Shown: positions 26,130 through 36,789, counted from the first letter of the stretch. The stretch is DNA of 64,000 nt from Streptococcus sp. HF-1907 (GCF_015594605.1 NZ_JADNQT010000009.1:1-64000); one strand, 5' to 3'. Made by a program: numbers and translations. The notes: generated by a model from the letters alone, not told the origin.

Positions 26130-27839
26130 ATGATTTTTCAATCTTTGAAAAAATACAAGTGGCAGGTTCTTGGCTCAGTTATCATGGTCAGTCTCTATGT
26201 GATTAGTAGTCTATTGCAACCACGATTTCTTCAGGATGTTTTAGCTGCAGTATCTCAAAATGATTCTGCCAAAATTTACCACATCGGTGTTATGCTCTTG
26301 TTGGTTGCAGCTTTAGGCTTAATAGCTGGCGCTGTTAATACCATCTTAGCAGCCTACATTTCCCAATCCGTATCAGCAGACATCCGTGAGAAGGTCTTTA
26401 AAAAAATACAGACTTTTTCATATGCTAACATCGAAGCCTTCAATGTAGGTAATTTGGTTGTCCGTATGACAAATGATATCAACCAAATTCAAAACTTGCT
26501 TATGTTGACCTTCCAACTCCTTCTGCGCATGCCAATTATCTTCATTGGTGCAACGGTTATGGCCTTGACGACTCTTCCAAGCCTCTGGTGGATTGTTGTT
26601 TTGATGATTGTCTTGATTAGTCTAACTATGGCGATTATCATGGGGATGATGGGACCACGATTTGGACTTTACCAAGGTTTGATGGACCGTATTAATGGGA
26701 TTGCAAAAGAAAATCTTCGCGGTGTTCGTGTGGTAAAATCTTTTGTTCAAGAAAAAAATCAGGCAGCCAAATTCCAAAAGGTTTCTGATGAACTATTGAA
26801 ACAGAGTTTGTTCATTGGGTCTGGATTCGCCTTTCTTGAGCCAATCTTTATGTTAGTGTCTTATCTTGCCATTTATGCAGCAATTTTATCTGTCAATGCA
26901 ATGCTTGGTAGTCAGCCTGAAGCTGTTAATAAGATTGCCTCATTCGATACTTATCTGATGCAAATCATGTTTGCCATCATCATGATTGGCTTTATGGGAA
27001 ATAACGTGACGCGTGCCTTGGTTTCGATTAAACGTATTCGTGAAGTGATGGATACCAATCCTGCTATGTCATTTGAGGATAGCCCAAGTCAGGATTTGAC
27101 TGGGACTGTATCGTTTGAACACGTTACCTTTACTTACCCAAATGATGATAAGCCAACCTTGAAGGATATCAGTTTTGAGATTGAAGCTGGTCAAATGATT
27201 GGAGTTGTTGGTGCGACGGGGGCTGGTAAATCAACCTTAGCGCAGCTTATTCCACGACTCTTCGACCCACAAGAGGGGCAAATTAAGATTGGTGGACAAG
27301 ATATCAAATCTATTAACCGCAGCAACTTACGTGAAACGGTTTCAATAGTTCTTCAAAAAGCCATCCTTTTCTCAGGAACGGTAGCATCAAATATCCGCCA
27401 AGGGAAATTGGATGCTCTGGATGCTGAGATTGAAAAGGCAGCTAGAATTGCCCAAGCACGTGAATTTATCGTGCGTATGCCAGACCAATACCATAGTGAG
27501 GTTGAAGAGCGTGGGAATAACTTCTCAGGTGGTCAAAAACAACGGATGTCCATTGCGCGTGGCTTGGTTTCAAATCCCAAAATTCTTGTTTTGGATGATT
27601 CAACGTCAGCCTTGGATGCTAAATCTGAAAAGCTAGTGCGTGAAGCTCTTAACAAAGATTTGAAAGGAACAACGACTATTATCATTGCTCAGAAAATATC
27701 TTCTGTTGTCAATGCCGATAAGATTTTAGTTCTAGATAATGGTCACTTGATTGGTCAAGGAACTCACGCAGAACTAGTTGCTTCTAATGCTGTTTACCGT
27801 GAAATTTTTGAAACACAAAAAGGAAAGGAGGAAAACTAG
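26130..27839 (+). CDS. heterodimeric ABC multidrug exporter, subunit with degenerate Walker B
   Basis: A 569-residue half-transporter: six membrane helices (about 15-300), then an ATPase domain with Walker A G-A-T-G-A-G-K-S-T and canonical signature F-S-G-G-Q-K-Q-R. Walker B reads V-L-D-D-S-T, so the catalytic glutamate is aspartate, and the H-loop histidine is glutamine (I-I-A-Q-K-I). It must pair with the next gene's product; such heterodimers (LmrCD, BmrCD, PatAB type) have one working ATP site. I chose the ATG at 26130 with AAAAGGAG upstream. Drug substrates cannot be inferred. Confidence 0.88.
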   Translation: MIFQSLKKYKWQVLGSVIMVSLYVISSLLQPRFLQDVLAAVSQNDSAKIYHIGVMLLLVAALGLIAGAVNTILAAYISQSVSADIREKVFKKIQTFSYANIEAFNVGNLVVRMTNDINQIQNLLMLTFQLLLRMPIIFIGATVMALTTLPSLWWIVVLMIVLISLTMAIIMGMMGPRFGLYQGLMDRINGIAKENLRGVRVVKSFVQEKNQAAKFQKVSDELLKQSLFIGSGFAFLEPIFMLVSYLAIYAAILSVNAMLGSQPEAVNKIASFDTYLMQIMFAIIMIGFMGNNVTRALVSIKRIREVMDTNPAMSFEDSPSQDLTGTVSFEHVTFTYPNDDKPTLKDISFEIEAGQMIGVVGATGAGKSTLAQLIPRLFDPQEGQIKIGGQDIKSINRSNLRETVSIVLQKAILFSGTVASNIRQGKLDALDAEIEKAARIAQAREFIVRMPDQYHSEVEERGNNFSGGQKQRMSIARGLVSNPKILVLDDSTSALDAKSEKLVREALNKDLKGTTTIIIAQKISSVVNADKILVLDNGHLIGQGTHAELVASNAVYREIFETQKGKEEN

Positions 27840-29591
27840 ATGCAAACCATGCGATTCTTTTGGACCTATTTTAAACGTTATAAAACTAGCTTTTTGATTA
27901 TTTTCTTAGCCATTATTTTATCAACGGTCATGCAGGTCTTTGCCCCTATTTATATGGGAAATGCCATCACTGAAATGACACGTTTTGTGCAATCCAGTGC
28001 TAAAGATACGTCTGCCTTTTATCAGACTTTAACTAACTTGCTTATAGCTGTTGTTTTGATGGCAACGGGTTCTGTTATTTATTCACTTTTATTTGCCAGA
28101 ATTGTTGCCAAGTCAACTAACGAGATGCGTAAAGGTCTTTTTGGAAAATTAGAAAAACTAACTATTTCTTTCTTTGACCGCCATCAAGATGGTGAAATCT
28201 TGTCTCGTTTTACTTCTGATTTGGATAATATCCAAAATGCCTTTAACCAATCAGCGGTCACGGTTGTAACGCAGTCAGTCTTATATGTTGGGATCATCAT
28301 TATGATGTTCATCCAAAATACAAAACTAGCTTTGGTTACGATTGCAACGACACCAATTGCCTTTGTTTTCCTCTTTTTCATTATCAGAATGGCTAGAAAA
28401 TACACTGACCTTCAGCAAAAAGAAGTTGGACAGCTTAATGCCTACATGGATGAGACCATTTCTGGTCAGAAGGTTGTAATTGTCCAAGGACTTCAAGAAC
28501 AAGTGACCCAAGGCTTTGTAGAACAAAATGATAAGGTGAGACAAGCGACTTTTAAAGGTCGTATCTTCTCTGGTCTTCTCTTTCCTGTCATGAATGGTTT
28601 GAGCTTGATCAATACTGCCATTGTTATCTTTGTTGGGTCAAATATCGTCCTTGCTGACAAAAATATGTCAACAGCAGTTGGACTCGGTTTGGTGGTAACC
28701 TTTGTCCAATATTCTCAGCAATACTACCAACCCATGATGCAGGTCGCTTCAAGTTGGGCTGAAATGCAATTGGCCTTCACAGGTGCCCACCGTATTCAGG
28801 AAATGTTTGATGAGCCAGAAGAAGTTCGACTACAAAATGCTCCTAAATTCACAGAGCTCAAAGATAAGGTTGACATCGATCATATTGATTTTTCTTACGT
28901 TGAAGGGAAACTGATCCTTCGTGATGTGACTATTACAGCACCAAAAGGTCAGATGACAGCTGTTGTTGGTCCGACGGGATCAGGTAAAACGACCATCATG
29001 AATTTGATAAACCGTTTTTACGATGTCAATGGCGGAGCTATTAAGTTTGATGGTCAAGATATTCGTGATTTAGATTTGGATAGCCTTCGTCAGCATGTTG
29101 GTATCGTTCTCCAAGAGTCGGTCCTTTTCTCAGGAACCATTGCGGAAAATATTGGTTTTGGTACGGAAGGTGTGACACAGGAAATGATTGAAACGGCTTC
29201 GCGTGCGACACACATTCATGATTTTATTATGAGCTTACCTGATGGCTACAATACTCATGTGGATGATGATCAGAATGTCTTTTCAACCGGGCAAAAACAA
29301 TTGATTTCCATTGCCAGAACTCTCTTGACGGATCCGCAAGTCCTCATCTTGGATGAAGCAACGTCAAATGTTGATACTGTTACGGAAGCTAAGATTCAGA
29401 AAGCCATGGAGACTATTATCGCCGGTCGAACAAGTTTTGTTATTGCTCACCGACTAAAAACCATTTTGAATGCTGATCAGATCATTGTTCTTAAGGATGG
29501 TCAAGTTATTGAACGTGGCAGCCATAGTGAACTGCTCAAGCTAGGTGGCTTCTACGCAGAACTCTATCATAACCAATTCGTTTTTGAATAA
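27840..29591 (+). CDS. heterodimeric ABC multidrug exporter, catalytic subunit
   Basis: A 583-residue half-transporter with six helices and an ATPase domain: Walker [10 protein letters not shown], Walker B I-L-D-E-A-T with the catalytic glutamate, and H-loop I-A-H-R-L. The signature is changed to F-S-T-G-Q-K-Q. This complements the first subunit: the good signature of one and the good Walker B of the other form the active site. It starts directly after the previous stop (TAG-ATG), with GGAGGAAAAC as ribosome site. Confidence 0.9.
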   Translation: MQTMRFFWTYFKRYKTSFLIIFLAIILSTVMQVFAPIYMGNAITEMTRFVQSSAKDTSAFYQTLTNLLIAVVLMATGSVIYSLLFARIVAKSTNEMRKGLFGKLEKLTISFFDRHQDGEILSRFTSDLDNIQNAFNQSAVTVVTQSVLYVGIIIMMFIQNTKLALVTIATTPIAFVFLFFIIRMARKYTDLQQKEVGQLNAYMDETISGQKVVIVQGLQEQVTQGFVEQNDKVRQATFKGRIFSGLLFPVMNGLSLINTAIVIFVGSNIVLADKNMSTAVGLGLVVTFVQYSQQYYQPMMQVASSWAEMQLAFTGAHRIQEMFDEPEEVRLQNAPKFTELKDKVDIDHIDFSYVEGKLILRDVTITAPKGQMTAVVGPTGSGKTTIMNLINRFYDVNGGAIKFDGQDIRDLDLDSLRQHVGIVLQESVLFSGTIAENIGFGTEGVTQEMIETASRATHIHDFIMSLPDGYNTHVDDDQNVFSTGQKQLISIARTLLTDPQVLILDEATSNVDTVTEAKIQKAMETIIAGRTSFVIAHRLKTILNADQIIVLKDGQVIERGSHSELLKLGGFYAELYHNQFVFE

Positions 29592-29635
29592 AAGAAAATC
29601 GCTGGATGCTAAGGTGCATCAAGCGATTTTCTTTT
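29592..29635. terminator. bidirectional terminator between ABC exporter and fhu operon
   Basis: AAGAAAATCGCT / AGCGATTTTCTT with inner GATGC/GCATC; convergent genes flank it. Confidence 0.85.
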
Positions 29636-30632
29636 ATTCAACCTGGCTCATCAACCAGAGGAAGTATGGTGCTCCTAAAACGGAAACAACGAGTCCAGTC
29701 GGAATACCTGTCCCAACTAGAAGAACACGTCCGATAGTATCTGCAGTTAGGAGAATAATCATCCCAACCAGCATAGCGGCAGGAATGCTAGCACGGTGAC
29801 CACCACCAACAAATCGTTTGGTGATGTGCCCAGCAACCAGACCGACAAAGGTAATATTACCAATCAATACGACACTCAATGAAGCAAGTGCTGTTGCTAG
29901 TAGCAAAGTGACAATGCGCTCGCGCTGTAAATTTAAGCCTAAAGCCAGTGCTGTTTGTTCATTCAGGTTCATGATATTGAGTGACTGGCTACGGCTGTAA
30001 GCAAGAATCCAGATAACGATGAGAATTGGACCAAAGAGTGCCAGTGACGACCAAGTACCCCCGCTGACTTTCCCGCTTAACCAAGAAACCACATAGGTTG
30101 TTTGATTAGGATTAAGATTACTAATGATGGAGACCATAATCCCAGACAGCATGGTTGACACCCCAACGCCTGTGATGATAAGGCGGGTCGGACTGATATT
30201 GCGATTGCGTTTTTGGGACATGATATAAACCAGCAGGATGGTCAAGAAGCCACCAACCATGGCAAAAATTGGCATGAGCCGGATGCTTATTGGGTCGCTG
30301 ACATTTAAAAGCCCAATCATAATAGCAATGACAAGCCCCGCTCCTGTGTTAATGCCGAGGATTCCTGAATCTGCCAGAGGATTTTTGGTTAGCGTCTGCA
30401 GAAGAACTCCTGCGATAGCAAGCGAAGCTCCGCCAAGGATACAAGCCAGAATTCGAGGTAATCGGATTTTAGTGATGATAAAAATCATGGCGCTAGAAGA
30501 TTTTCCCAGAAAAATATCGACAATATCCATGAGAGAGGAGTGAGCATAGCCAAGTGATAGAGAGGTGATGAAAATCAAAATTAAGACAATCAACAGGACA
30601 AGATAGGTTTTTACTAATTTTGAACGTGACAT
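29634..30632 (-). CDS. fhuG: iron-siderophore ABC transporter permease (FecCD family), second
   Basis: A 332-residue permease with about nine to ten helices of the FecCD/BtuC family. It has G-x-x-L-A-x-A-G-V-L-L-Q-x-x-T-x-N-P-L-A-D-x-G-I-L-G and the ATPase-contact loop G-L-V-A-G-H-I-T-K. It is last in the minus-strand order fhuC-fhuD-fhuB-fhuG and starts with an overlap of the fhuB stop. Siderophore specificity is inferred only from operon type. Confidence 0.85.
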   Translation of the reverse strand: MSRSKLVKTYLVLLIVLILIFITSLSLGYAHSSLMDIVDIFLGKSSSAMIFIITKIRLPRILACILGGASLAIAGVLLQTLTKNPLADSGILGINTGAGLVIAIMIGLLNVSDPISIRLMPIFAMVGGFLTILLVYIMSQKRNRNISPTRLIITGVGVSTMLSGIMVSIISNLNPNQTTYVVSWLSGKVSGGTWSSLALFGPILIVIWILAYSRSQSLNIMNLNEQTALALGLNLQRERIVTLLLATALASLSVVLIGNITFVGLVAGHITKRFVGGGHRASIPAAMLVGMIILLTADTIGRVLLVGTGIPTGLVVSVLGAPYFLWLMSQVE

Positions 30633-31657
30633 CAGATATTTTCCCCCTTTCTAATCAACCAGAGGAAGCAAGGAAGTCCAATGATGCTGATGATAGCGCT
30701 GATAGGTGTCTCTGTTGGCGGATTAATAGTGCGTGAAGCCAAATCCACCCAGAGCATAAAGGTTGCTCCTGCAAAGGCGGTCATTGGTAAGAGGATACGA
30801 TAGTTTTTCCCGACAAACATTTTAATGAAATGTGGGATGATTAAACCGATAAAGGATACTGTTCCAACTAAAGCAACGGATGCTGCTGATAGGAAAAGGA
30901 CGACGCCCAAAAGAAGGACGGTCATCAAAAAAGTAGATTGTCCAAGCGCCTTAGCAACGGTCTCATTCAAGCTGAGGATAGTTAATTGGTGGGACAATAG
31001 CTGCGCGACAATCAGTCCTAGCAGGATGATAGGGGCGATAAAAGTTAACATTTTCCAGTTAATCTGTGCCAAACCACCAGCCTGCCAACCGATAACGGTG
31101 GTTGAAAGGTCAAAGTACAGAGTGACGGCCTGACCAATTGCGGTAAAGAGAGTGGATACCATGGCACCAGCTAAAATCAGCCGAAGTTGATTGTAGCCTT
31201 TATTTCTCTGATAAGATAGTCCAAAAACTAGGCAGGCAGCTAGGACAGAGCCTATTAAACAGACTAACATAATCAAGCTGTAGTGCATACTGCCAAAAAT
31301 AGCGTAGCCAAGAATCAATGCCAAACCAGCGCCAGCATTGATGCCCAAAAGACCAGGGTCAGCTATGGGATTGCGGGTGACACCTTGCATGATAGAGCCA
31401 GCTTGCGCCATGGCAGCACCAACAAGTATGGCAGCTAGGCTACGTGGAAGTCGCAAGTCAAAGATGACATCTTGAAGTTTAGAGTCAGTTAGTGGGTGCC
31501 TGAGAACCGTGAGCAGGTCTTGGTTGCTATAAGTGATGGCACCAAATCTAAGGCTAGCATACCAGCCGATAATAAATAAGGTCAGCATAATGAAAAATAC
31601 AAGCCAAAGGGTATTTGGCTTGCTTTTCTGACCAAGAAGTTTTCCTTCTTTGTTCAT
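30632..31657 (-). CDS. fhuB: iron-siderophore ABC transporter permease (FecCD family), first
   Basis: A 341-residue FecCD-type permease. The hallmark G-A-A-M-A-Q-A-G-S-I-M-Q-G-V-T-R-N-P-I-A-D-P-G-L-L is present. I chose the start at 31657 (M-N-K-E-G-K); an upstream ATG at 31696 would overlap fhuD by 26 bases. It pairs with the next permease in the membrane as a heterodimer. Confidence 0.85.
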   Translation of the reverse strand: MNKEGKLLGQKSKPNTLWLVFFIMLTLFIIGWYASLRFGAITYSNQDLLTVLRHPLTDSKLQDVIFDLRLPRSLAAILVGAAMAQAGSIMQGVTRNPIADPGLLGINAGAGLALILGYAIFGSMHYSLIMLVCLIGSVLAACLVFGLSYQRNKGYNQLRLILAGAMVSTLFTAIGQAVTLYFDLSTTVIGWQAGGLAQINWKMLTFIAPIILLGLIVAQLLSHQLTILSLNETVAKALGQSTFLMTVLLLGVVLFLSAASVALVGTVSFIGLIIPHFIKMFVGKNYRILLPMTAFAGATFMLWVDLASRTINPPTETPISAIISIIGLPCFLWLIRKGENI

Positions 31658-31670
31658 GTTAAGTTCTTTC

Positions 31671-32606
31671 TTAGTTTGCTTTTTTAACAGCTGCAACGAA
31701 TTCAGTCAATTGTTTTTCAACAGACATTGGGTCTGAGAAGTAGAAGAGGTTCTTGTCGACATCAAGCACGTGACCAGATTTAACCGCAGAAATATTTTTC
31801 CAAACATCGCTTTCTTTAAGTGATGCGGCAGCTTGACTTGTGCTGTCATCCACGTTCAAGAGAGCGTAGTCGCCGATGTAATCACCGATAACTTCTTGAG
31901 AGACACCGAAGTAGCCTGTTTTGAAGACGTCGTCTTGAACTTTTTGAGGGGCTTTGTAGCCAAGAGCCTTGTAGACAAGCTCACCACCACGTCCCCAGTT
32001 ATTACCGTAGAGGTAAATATCTTTGTCGTAGAAGTCCATAACTGTGAAAGTAGAGTCACTTGGGATAATGTCCTTCAACTCTTTTTTAGCCTTAGCGACT
32101 TGTTTATCCCAGCTTGCCAACCAAGCTTTGGCTTTTTTCTCTTTACCGAAGACTTTACCCAAGTCAGTCATTGTTTGAAGGTAATCGCTAGCGCCATACT
32201 TGATGACAAGGGTTGGAGCGATTTCTTTCAATTTATCAAGGTTTTGGTCTGTTGAAAAAGCAATAATCAAATCAGGTTTTTCAGCAGCAATAGCTTCTGT
32301 ATCGTCTGAAGTTAATTTGGTAGCTTTTTTCAATTGGTCCCCAAAAACAGGGCTATTTTTTTCCAAATCAAGTGAGTAGCTTGAGACGTTAACACCGAGT
32401 TTCAAGAGGTAGCCAGTGTAAGAGTAGGCAAAGTTTGCTACCTTCTTAGGATTTTTTGGAATATCTCCATAGTATGAGTAGCCAGTGATTTTTGGCTTGC
32501 TAGAAAGCTCAGTAGTCTTAGGTGACTTTGTTTGAGATTGACTACCACAAGCAACGAGTACAAGAGCTGTCAATAATGTCAATACGGCAGTAAACAACTT
32601 TTTCAT
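31671..32606 (-). CDS. fhuD: iron-siderophore binding lipoprotein
   Basis: A 311-residue periplasmic-binding-type lipoprotein. The signal peptide ends in lipobox L-V-A-C (Cys about 20). A type III fold is suggested by V-A-N-F-A-Y-S, P-D-L-I-I-A-F and the long central helix region. I chose the ATG at 32606 by AGGAG spacing; upstream ATGs at 32612 and 32633 are too near or before that site. Cargo is a ferric siderophore or haem. Confidence 0.85.
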   Translation of the reverse strand: MKKLFTAVLTLLTALVLVACGSQSQTKSPKTTELSSKPKITGYSYYGDIPKNPKKVANFAYSYTGYLLKLGVNVSSYSLDLEKNSPVFGDQLKKATKLTSDDTEAIAAEKPDLIIAFSTDQNLDKLKEIAPTLVIKYGASDYLQTMTDLGKVFGKEKKAKAWLASWDKQVAKAKKELKDIIPSDSTFTVMDFYDKDIYLYGNNWGRGGELVYKALGYKAPQKVQDDVFKTGYFGVSQEVIGDYIGDYALLNVDDSTSQAAASLKESDVWKNISAVKSGHVLDVDKNLFYFSDPMSVEKQLTEFVAAVKKAN

Positions 32607-32644
32607 ATTCATTTCTCCTAAAGTGCCCAGCAACAGGCACGAAT

Positions 32645-33433
32645 CTATTCATTGAGTAACTGATAAGTCAGTAAAATGGGACGTTTGTGGATAGGGTCTT
32701 CGATGAGTTGAGCATCTATCTTGAAAATATCTTTGAGAATATCTGAAGTCATGATGTGATGGGCATCGCCTTGATAGCGGATGCTCCCATTTTTCATGGC
32801 AACCAGAAAATCTGAAAAACGTGCAGACAAATTCAAATCATGAAGAACCATAATAATTGTTTTTTGAGAGTCCTGATTGAGTTTTTTCAGCAACTCCAAG
32901 ACCTCTAACTGATGGTTCATATCTAGATAAGTCGTTGGTTCATCTAGAAAAATCGTATCGGTGTCTTGTGCTAAAGCCATGGCAATCCAGACGCGTTGGC
33001 GTTGCCCACCTGAGAGGGAGTCAACTTCTAGGTTAGCAAATTCAGTCACCTTGGTCATTTCCATTGCCCAGTGAATCTTGTCACGATCTTCTGTAGTTAG
33101 CGATCCCAAATATTTTTGATGAGGGAAACGGCCGTACGAAACCAATTCGTAAACTGAAATACCTTCAGTCGCTTCAAGAACCTGAGGCAATAAAGCAATC
33201 TTTTTAGCAACTTCTTTGGTTGGAAGCTTAGCGATTGCTTGCCCATCAATATAGATGGCGCCAGCAGCTAAGGCTTGAATCCGAGTTAGGGATTTTAGAA
33301 GTGTCGATTTTCCACAACCATTTGCTCCGATAATTGTTGTTATTTTTTTATCGGGAATGCTTAAGGATAAGTCATCAATAATGACCTTATCGTCGTAAGC
33401 GACTGAGATATGTTCAGCTTTAATATCTGACAT
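32645..33433 (-). CDS. fhuC: iron-siderophore ABC transporter ATP-binding protein
   Basis: A 262-residue ATPase of the FepC/FhuC type: Walker A G-A-N-G-C-G-K-S-T, signature L-S-G-G-Q-R-Q-R-V-W-I-A, Walker B T-I-F-L-D-E-P-T-T-Y-L-D and H-loop V-L-H-D-L-N. The G-R-F-P-H motif typical of the siderophore class follows the Q-loop. AGGAGGT precedes the ATG at 33433. It is first gene of the operon. Confidence 0.88.
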   Translation of the reverse strand: MSDIKAEHISVAYDDKVIIDDLSLSIPDKKITTIIGANGCGKSTLLKSLTRIQALAAGAIYIDGQAIAKLPTKEVAKKIALLPQVLEATEGISVYELVSYGRFPHQKYLGSLTTEDRDKIHWAMEMTKVTEFANLEVDSLSGGQRQRVWIAMALAQDTDTIFLDEPTTYLDMNHQLEVLELLKKLNQDSQKTIIMVLHDLNLSARFSDFLVAMKNGSIRYQGDAHHIMTSDILKDIFKIDAQLIEDPIHKRPILLTYQLLNE

Positions 33434-33464
33434 GACAAACCTCCTTTCTGTCAAAAGTAGTCCC

Positions 33465-33492
33465 ATTATAACATAAAAAAGGGCTTTCCCAA
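33465..33492 (-). promoter_or_regulatory. fhuCDBG promoter inside the murE terminator
   Basis: Minus strand TTGGGA (33492-33487), 16 bases, TATAAT (33470-33465) with TGT extension. The -35 falls in the loop and 3' arm of the murE terminator hairpin. Confidence 0.55.
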
Positions 33493-33503
33493 GCCCTTTT
33501 TGT
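33475..33503 (-). terminator. murE terminator
   Basis: AAAAAAGGGCTT-TCCC-AAGCCCTTTTT hairpin, symmetric with T/A runs on both strands. Confidence 0.8.
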
Positions 33504-33579
33504 AAAAATTAGTCAGAAAATTTCCTTAATTATAATCATTAAAATTACTAATAAGAATGGTTATGATTTAGCTAGAAAT

Positions 33580-35031
33580 TTAGTCTAAATATAGTTTTGC
33601 AATTTCTAAATCACCAGCATATTGAGCACGGCTTCCTTCGACAATTTGGAAAGCGTCAGCACCTTTACCAGCGATGATAACCGCATCAAGTGGTTGCTCA
33701 GTTAGTGACATGGCCTTAGCAATAGCAGCTTCGCGATTAACAATAATATCAACTGGACGGGTGATGTGTCCTGCAATTTCTTCAGAAATCGCCTGTGGGT
33801 CTTCAAAATTAGGGTCGTCAGCGGTCAAAATGACCTTGAGGTTAGGATGCTGGTTGATAACCGTTCCGAAGTCCTTACGACGACTTTCACCCTTATTACC
33901 AGGCGCACCAAGGACTAGGATAGTTGTTCCAGTCTGATGCTCCTCAACGACCGAGAGTAATTTTTGCAGGCTGTCACCATTGTGGGCGTAGTCTACGAAA
34001 ACCTTAGCTCCGTTTTTCTGAGTCAAAACTTCCATACGACCAGGGACAGAGGTTTGGGCAATTCCTTTTTGGATGTCATCAAGGCTAGCTCCCAAACGCA
34101 GGCAAGCAAGCCCAGCAGCGACAGCATTTTCTTGGTTAAATTTACCGATGAGTTGAATGTTATAGCTCCCAGCTAATTTCCCAGTTGCTTCAAAGCTGAA
34201 GGCCTTTGAATTAAGGATTTGATTATCCGAATCTTGACCGTAAAAATCGTGTGGGAGGTCAGCAACCTGCTGGTTGACCACCTGAAAATGGTTCATTTGA
34301 CTATTCACGACGACAGCTCGGCTATTTGCCATCAAAAGACGCTTATGATAAAAATAATCCTCAAAGGTTGGATGTTCAATAGGACCGATATGGTCTGGGC
34401 TGATGTTGAGAAAGGCGCCGACATCAAAGGTGAGGCCGTAAACACGCTTGGTTAGGTAGGCCTGGCTAGAGACTTCCATGATGAGGTGGGTCATGCCGTT
34501 GGCAACAGCTTGCGCCATCATTTTGAAAAGGTCTAGGCTCTCAGGAGTTGTCAGCTGAGATTTGAAGAAGGTCTGACCGTCCAATGTAGTATTCATGGTT
34601 GAGAACATGGCAGGCTTATGACTCTGTTTCAGGATATTATAAGCAAAATAAGCAGCCGTTGTTTTCCCTTTTGTCCCCGTAAAGGCAAGAATTTTCAACT
34701 GGTCTTGTGGGTTACCGTAAAAAGCCATTGCGACCAAACTCATCGCTTGCTTGATATCGGTAACGAGGATGGCTGGGATACCAACTGCATAATCTTGCTC
34801 AGCCACGTAGAAACGTAAGCCAGAAGTAACAGCCTGCTCCAAATAGTCTTTCTTGAAATTAGCACCTTTAACAAAGAATAGAGTCGTCGGAGTGACTTCC
34901 TTGCTGTTGTAAGAAATGTTGTCAAAAAGGACTTCCTCAGGCCAATTATAATAGTAATTATCATCGGCCAAAACTTCACGGAAATTCTGGTCATTTTTCA
35001 AGATTGATAAGGTTTTTTCAATAGTAATCAT
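33580..35031 (-). CDS. murE: UDP-MurNAc-tripeptide synthetase, L-lysine adding
   Basis: A 483-residue Mur ligase that adds L-lysine to UDP-MurNAc-L-Ala-D-Glu. ATP-binding loop [10 protein letters not shown] (about residue 115). The substrate-selecting motif is D-D-P-N-F-E-D-P, as in lysine-type streptococcal enzymes, not the DNPR of diaminopimelate-type ligases. It is divergent from the murJ-like flippase gene, so lipid II precursor synthesis and export are neighbours. Confidence 0.93.
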   Translation of the reverse strand: MITIEKTLSILKNDQNFREVLADDNYYYNWPEEVLFDNISYNSKEVTPTTLFFVKGANFKKDYLEQAVTSGLRFYVAEQDYAVGIPAILVTDIKQAMSLVAMAFYGNPQDQLKILAFTGTKGKTTAAYFAYNILKQSHKPAMFSTMNTTLDGQTFFKSQLTTPESLDLFKMMAQAVANGMTHLIMEVSSQAYLTKRVYGLTFDVGAFLNISPDHIGPIEHPTFEDYFYHKRLLMANSRAVVVNSQMNHFQVVNQQVADLPHDFYGQDSDNQILNSKAFSFEATGKLAGSYNIQLIGKFNQENAVAAGLACLRLGASLDDIQKGIAQTSVPGRMEVLTQKNGAKVFVDYAHNGDSLQKLLSVVEEHQTGTTILVLGAPGNKGESRRKDFGTVINQHPNLKVILTADDPNFEDPQAISEEIAGHITRPVDIIVNREAAIAKAMSLTEQPLDAVIIAGKGADAFQIVEGSRAQYAGDLEIAKLYLD

Positions 35032-35154
35032 ACCCTCTATTTTAGACCTAATGCTCCCGTTTTACAAGTCCAAAGCAAAAGTTTATAATAGGGATACTAC
35101 GGTTATTTTTAGATAAGTAACGATAACGATTATAATTAGAAGAGAAAGTGAATC

Positions 35155-36789
35155 ATGTCAAAAGAAGAGAATAAAATGTCCCAGCAGGAGCAGATGGTCA
35201 AGGGAACAGCTTGGCTGACTGCTGGTAACTTTATCAGTCGCTTGCTGGGCGCTGTTTACATCATTCCCTGGTATGCTTGGATGGGGAAACACGCCGCCGA
35301 AGCCAATGCCTTGTTTGGCATGGGCTACGAAATCTATGCACTTTTCCTCCTAATTTCAACGGTGGGAATTCCAGTGGCGGTAGCCAAGCAGGTTTCTAAG
35401 TACAACACTCTTGGAAGTCCACAAAAAGCGACCTACTTGGTTCGTAAAATCCTTCATTTCATGTTGTTACTGGGAGCGATTTTTGCGGTAATCATGTATG
35501 TTGGGTCGCCCTTATTTGCTTCGCTGAGCCGTGGTGGGGAAGAATTGGTTCCGGTTCTCCGCAGCTTGACTTTAGCGGTTTTGGTCTTTCCTTCAATGAG
35601 CGTTCTCCGTGGCTTCTTCCAAGGTTTCAATAATCTGAAACCCTATGCCATGAGTCAGGTCGCCGAACAGGTCATACGTGTCATTTGGATGTTGCTAACG
35701 GCTTTCTTCATCATGAAGCTAGGTTCGGGGGACTACATTTCAGCAGTTACGCAGTCAACTTTTGCGGCTTTCATCGGGATGTTTGCCAGCGTTGCGGTCT
35801 TGGTTTATTTCTTGTGGCGCTATGGACTCTTGGGAGTTTTAGTTGGTAGGGAGCCTGAAGGTATTGAGGTTGACACCAAAGAAATCTTAGTAGAAACTGT
35901 CAAAGAAGCCATTCCTTTTATTATCACAGGTTCAGCCATTCAGATTTTTAAACTATTTGACCAATTTACCTTTGGAAATACCATGGCTCTCTTCACAAAT
36001 TATAGCAACGCTGAGCTGAAAGTCATGTTTGCCTATTTTTCAAGTAACCCAGGTAAGGTGACGATGATTTTAATATCAGTAGCGACAGCTATTGCTGGTG
36101 TGGGGATTCCGCTACTGACAGAAAATTTTGTGAAGAATGACCGTGTAGCAGCAGGACGCTTGGTTATCAATAACCTTCAAATGCTACTCATGTTCCTTCT
36201 CCCAGCTATCACAGGTGCTGTCATTTTAGCTAAACCACTTTACACAGTCTTTTATGGACTACCTCAAGGTCAGGCACTGGGTTTGTTTGTCGCATCACTC
36301 TTGCAGACTGTCATCCTTTCTCTGTATACAGTTTTGGGACCGATGCTTCAAGCCCTGTTTGAAAATCGAAAGGCGATGATTTATTTTGGATACGGTGTAC
36401 TCGCTAAAATGGTTCTCCAGGTTCCATCAATCTACCTTTTTCACGCCTACGGACCTATCTTATCAACAGCGATAGCTCTACTGTTGCCGATTGTCTTGAT
36501 GTATCTTGAAATTCAGAAGATTACAGGCTTTAAGCGCCGAACCCTTCGTCGCACAAGTTTGTTGGTTCTCATTTTGACAGTTGTTATGACCATCTTTGTG
36601 GTTCTTGTAAACTGGGGGCTTAGCTTCGTTATTGCTGACAGTAATCGCTGGACAAGTATCTTCTATTTGATTGTTGTTGGAGGTGTGGGAGTCGCTGTCT
36701 ATGGCGTTCTTGCTCTGAAAACACGATTGATTGATAAAATGCTCGGGGCTCGCGCCCAATCGCTGCGCAACAAATTACACATCAGCTAG
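35155..36789 (+). CDS. MurJ/YtgP-like lipid flippase (polysaccharide biosynthesis family)
   Basis: A 544-residue membrane protein with 14 predicted helices of the MOP superfamily. N-terminal pattern V-K-G-T-A-W-L-T-A-G-N-F-I-S-R-L-L-G-A-V-Y is typical of Firmicute YtgP proteins, which act as lipid II flippases. The position beside murE supports this role. The ATG at 35155 follows AGAGAAAGTG. A second ATG at 35176 is possible. Confidence 0.85.
   Translation: MSKEENKMSQQEQMVKGTAWLTAGNFISRLLGAVYIIPWYAWMGKHAAEANALFGMGYEIYALFLLISTVGIPVAVAKQVSKYNTLGSPQKATYLVRKILHFMLLLGAIFAVIMYVGSPLFASLSRGGEELVPVLRSLTLAVLVFPSMSVLRGFFQGFNNLKPYAMSQVAEQVIRVIWMLLTAFFIMKLGSGDYISAVTQSTFAAFIGMFASVAVLVYFLWRYGLLGVLVGREPEGIEVDTKEILVETVKEAIPFIITGSAIQIFKLFDQFTFGNTMALFTNYSNAELKVMFAYFSSNPGKVTMILISVATAIAGVGIPLLTENFVKNDRVAAGRLVINNLQMLLMFLLPAITGAVILAKPLYTVFYGLPQGQALGLFVASLLQTVILSLYTVLGPMLQALFENRKAMIYFGYGVLAKMVLQVPSIYLFHAYGPILSTAIALLLPIVLMYLEIQKITGFKRRTLRRTSLLVLILTVVMTIFVVLVNWGLSFVIADSNRWTSIFYLIVVGGVGVAVYGVLALKTRLIDKMLGARAQSLRNKLHIS

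Noticed and set aside
33504-33579. Fur/FhuR box in the murE-fhuC gap (TTAATTATAATCATTAAAATT)
   Set aside because: AT-rich with weak symmetry and upstream of the murE terminator hairpin; too little match to call, and the CodY-like AGTCAGAAAATT there fits only 12 of 15 positions.
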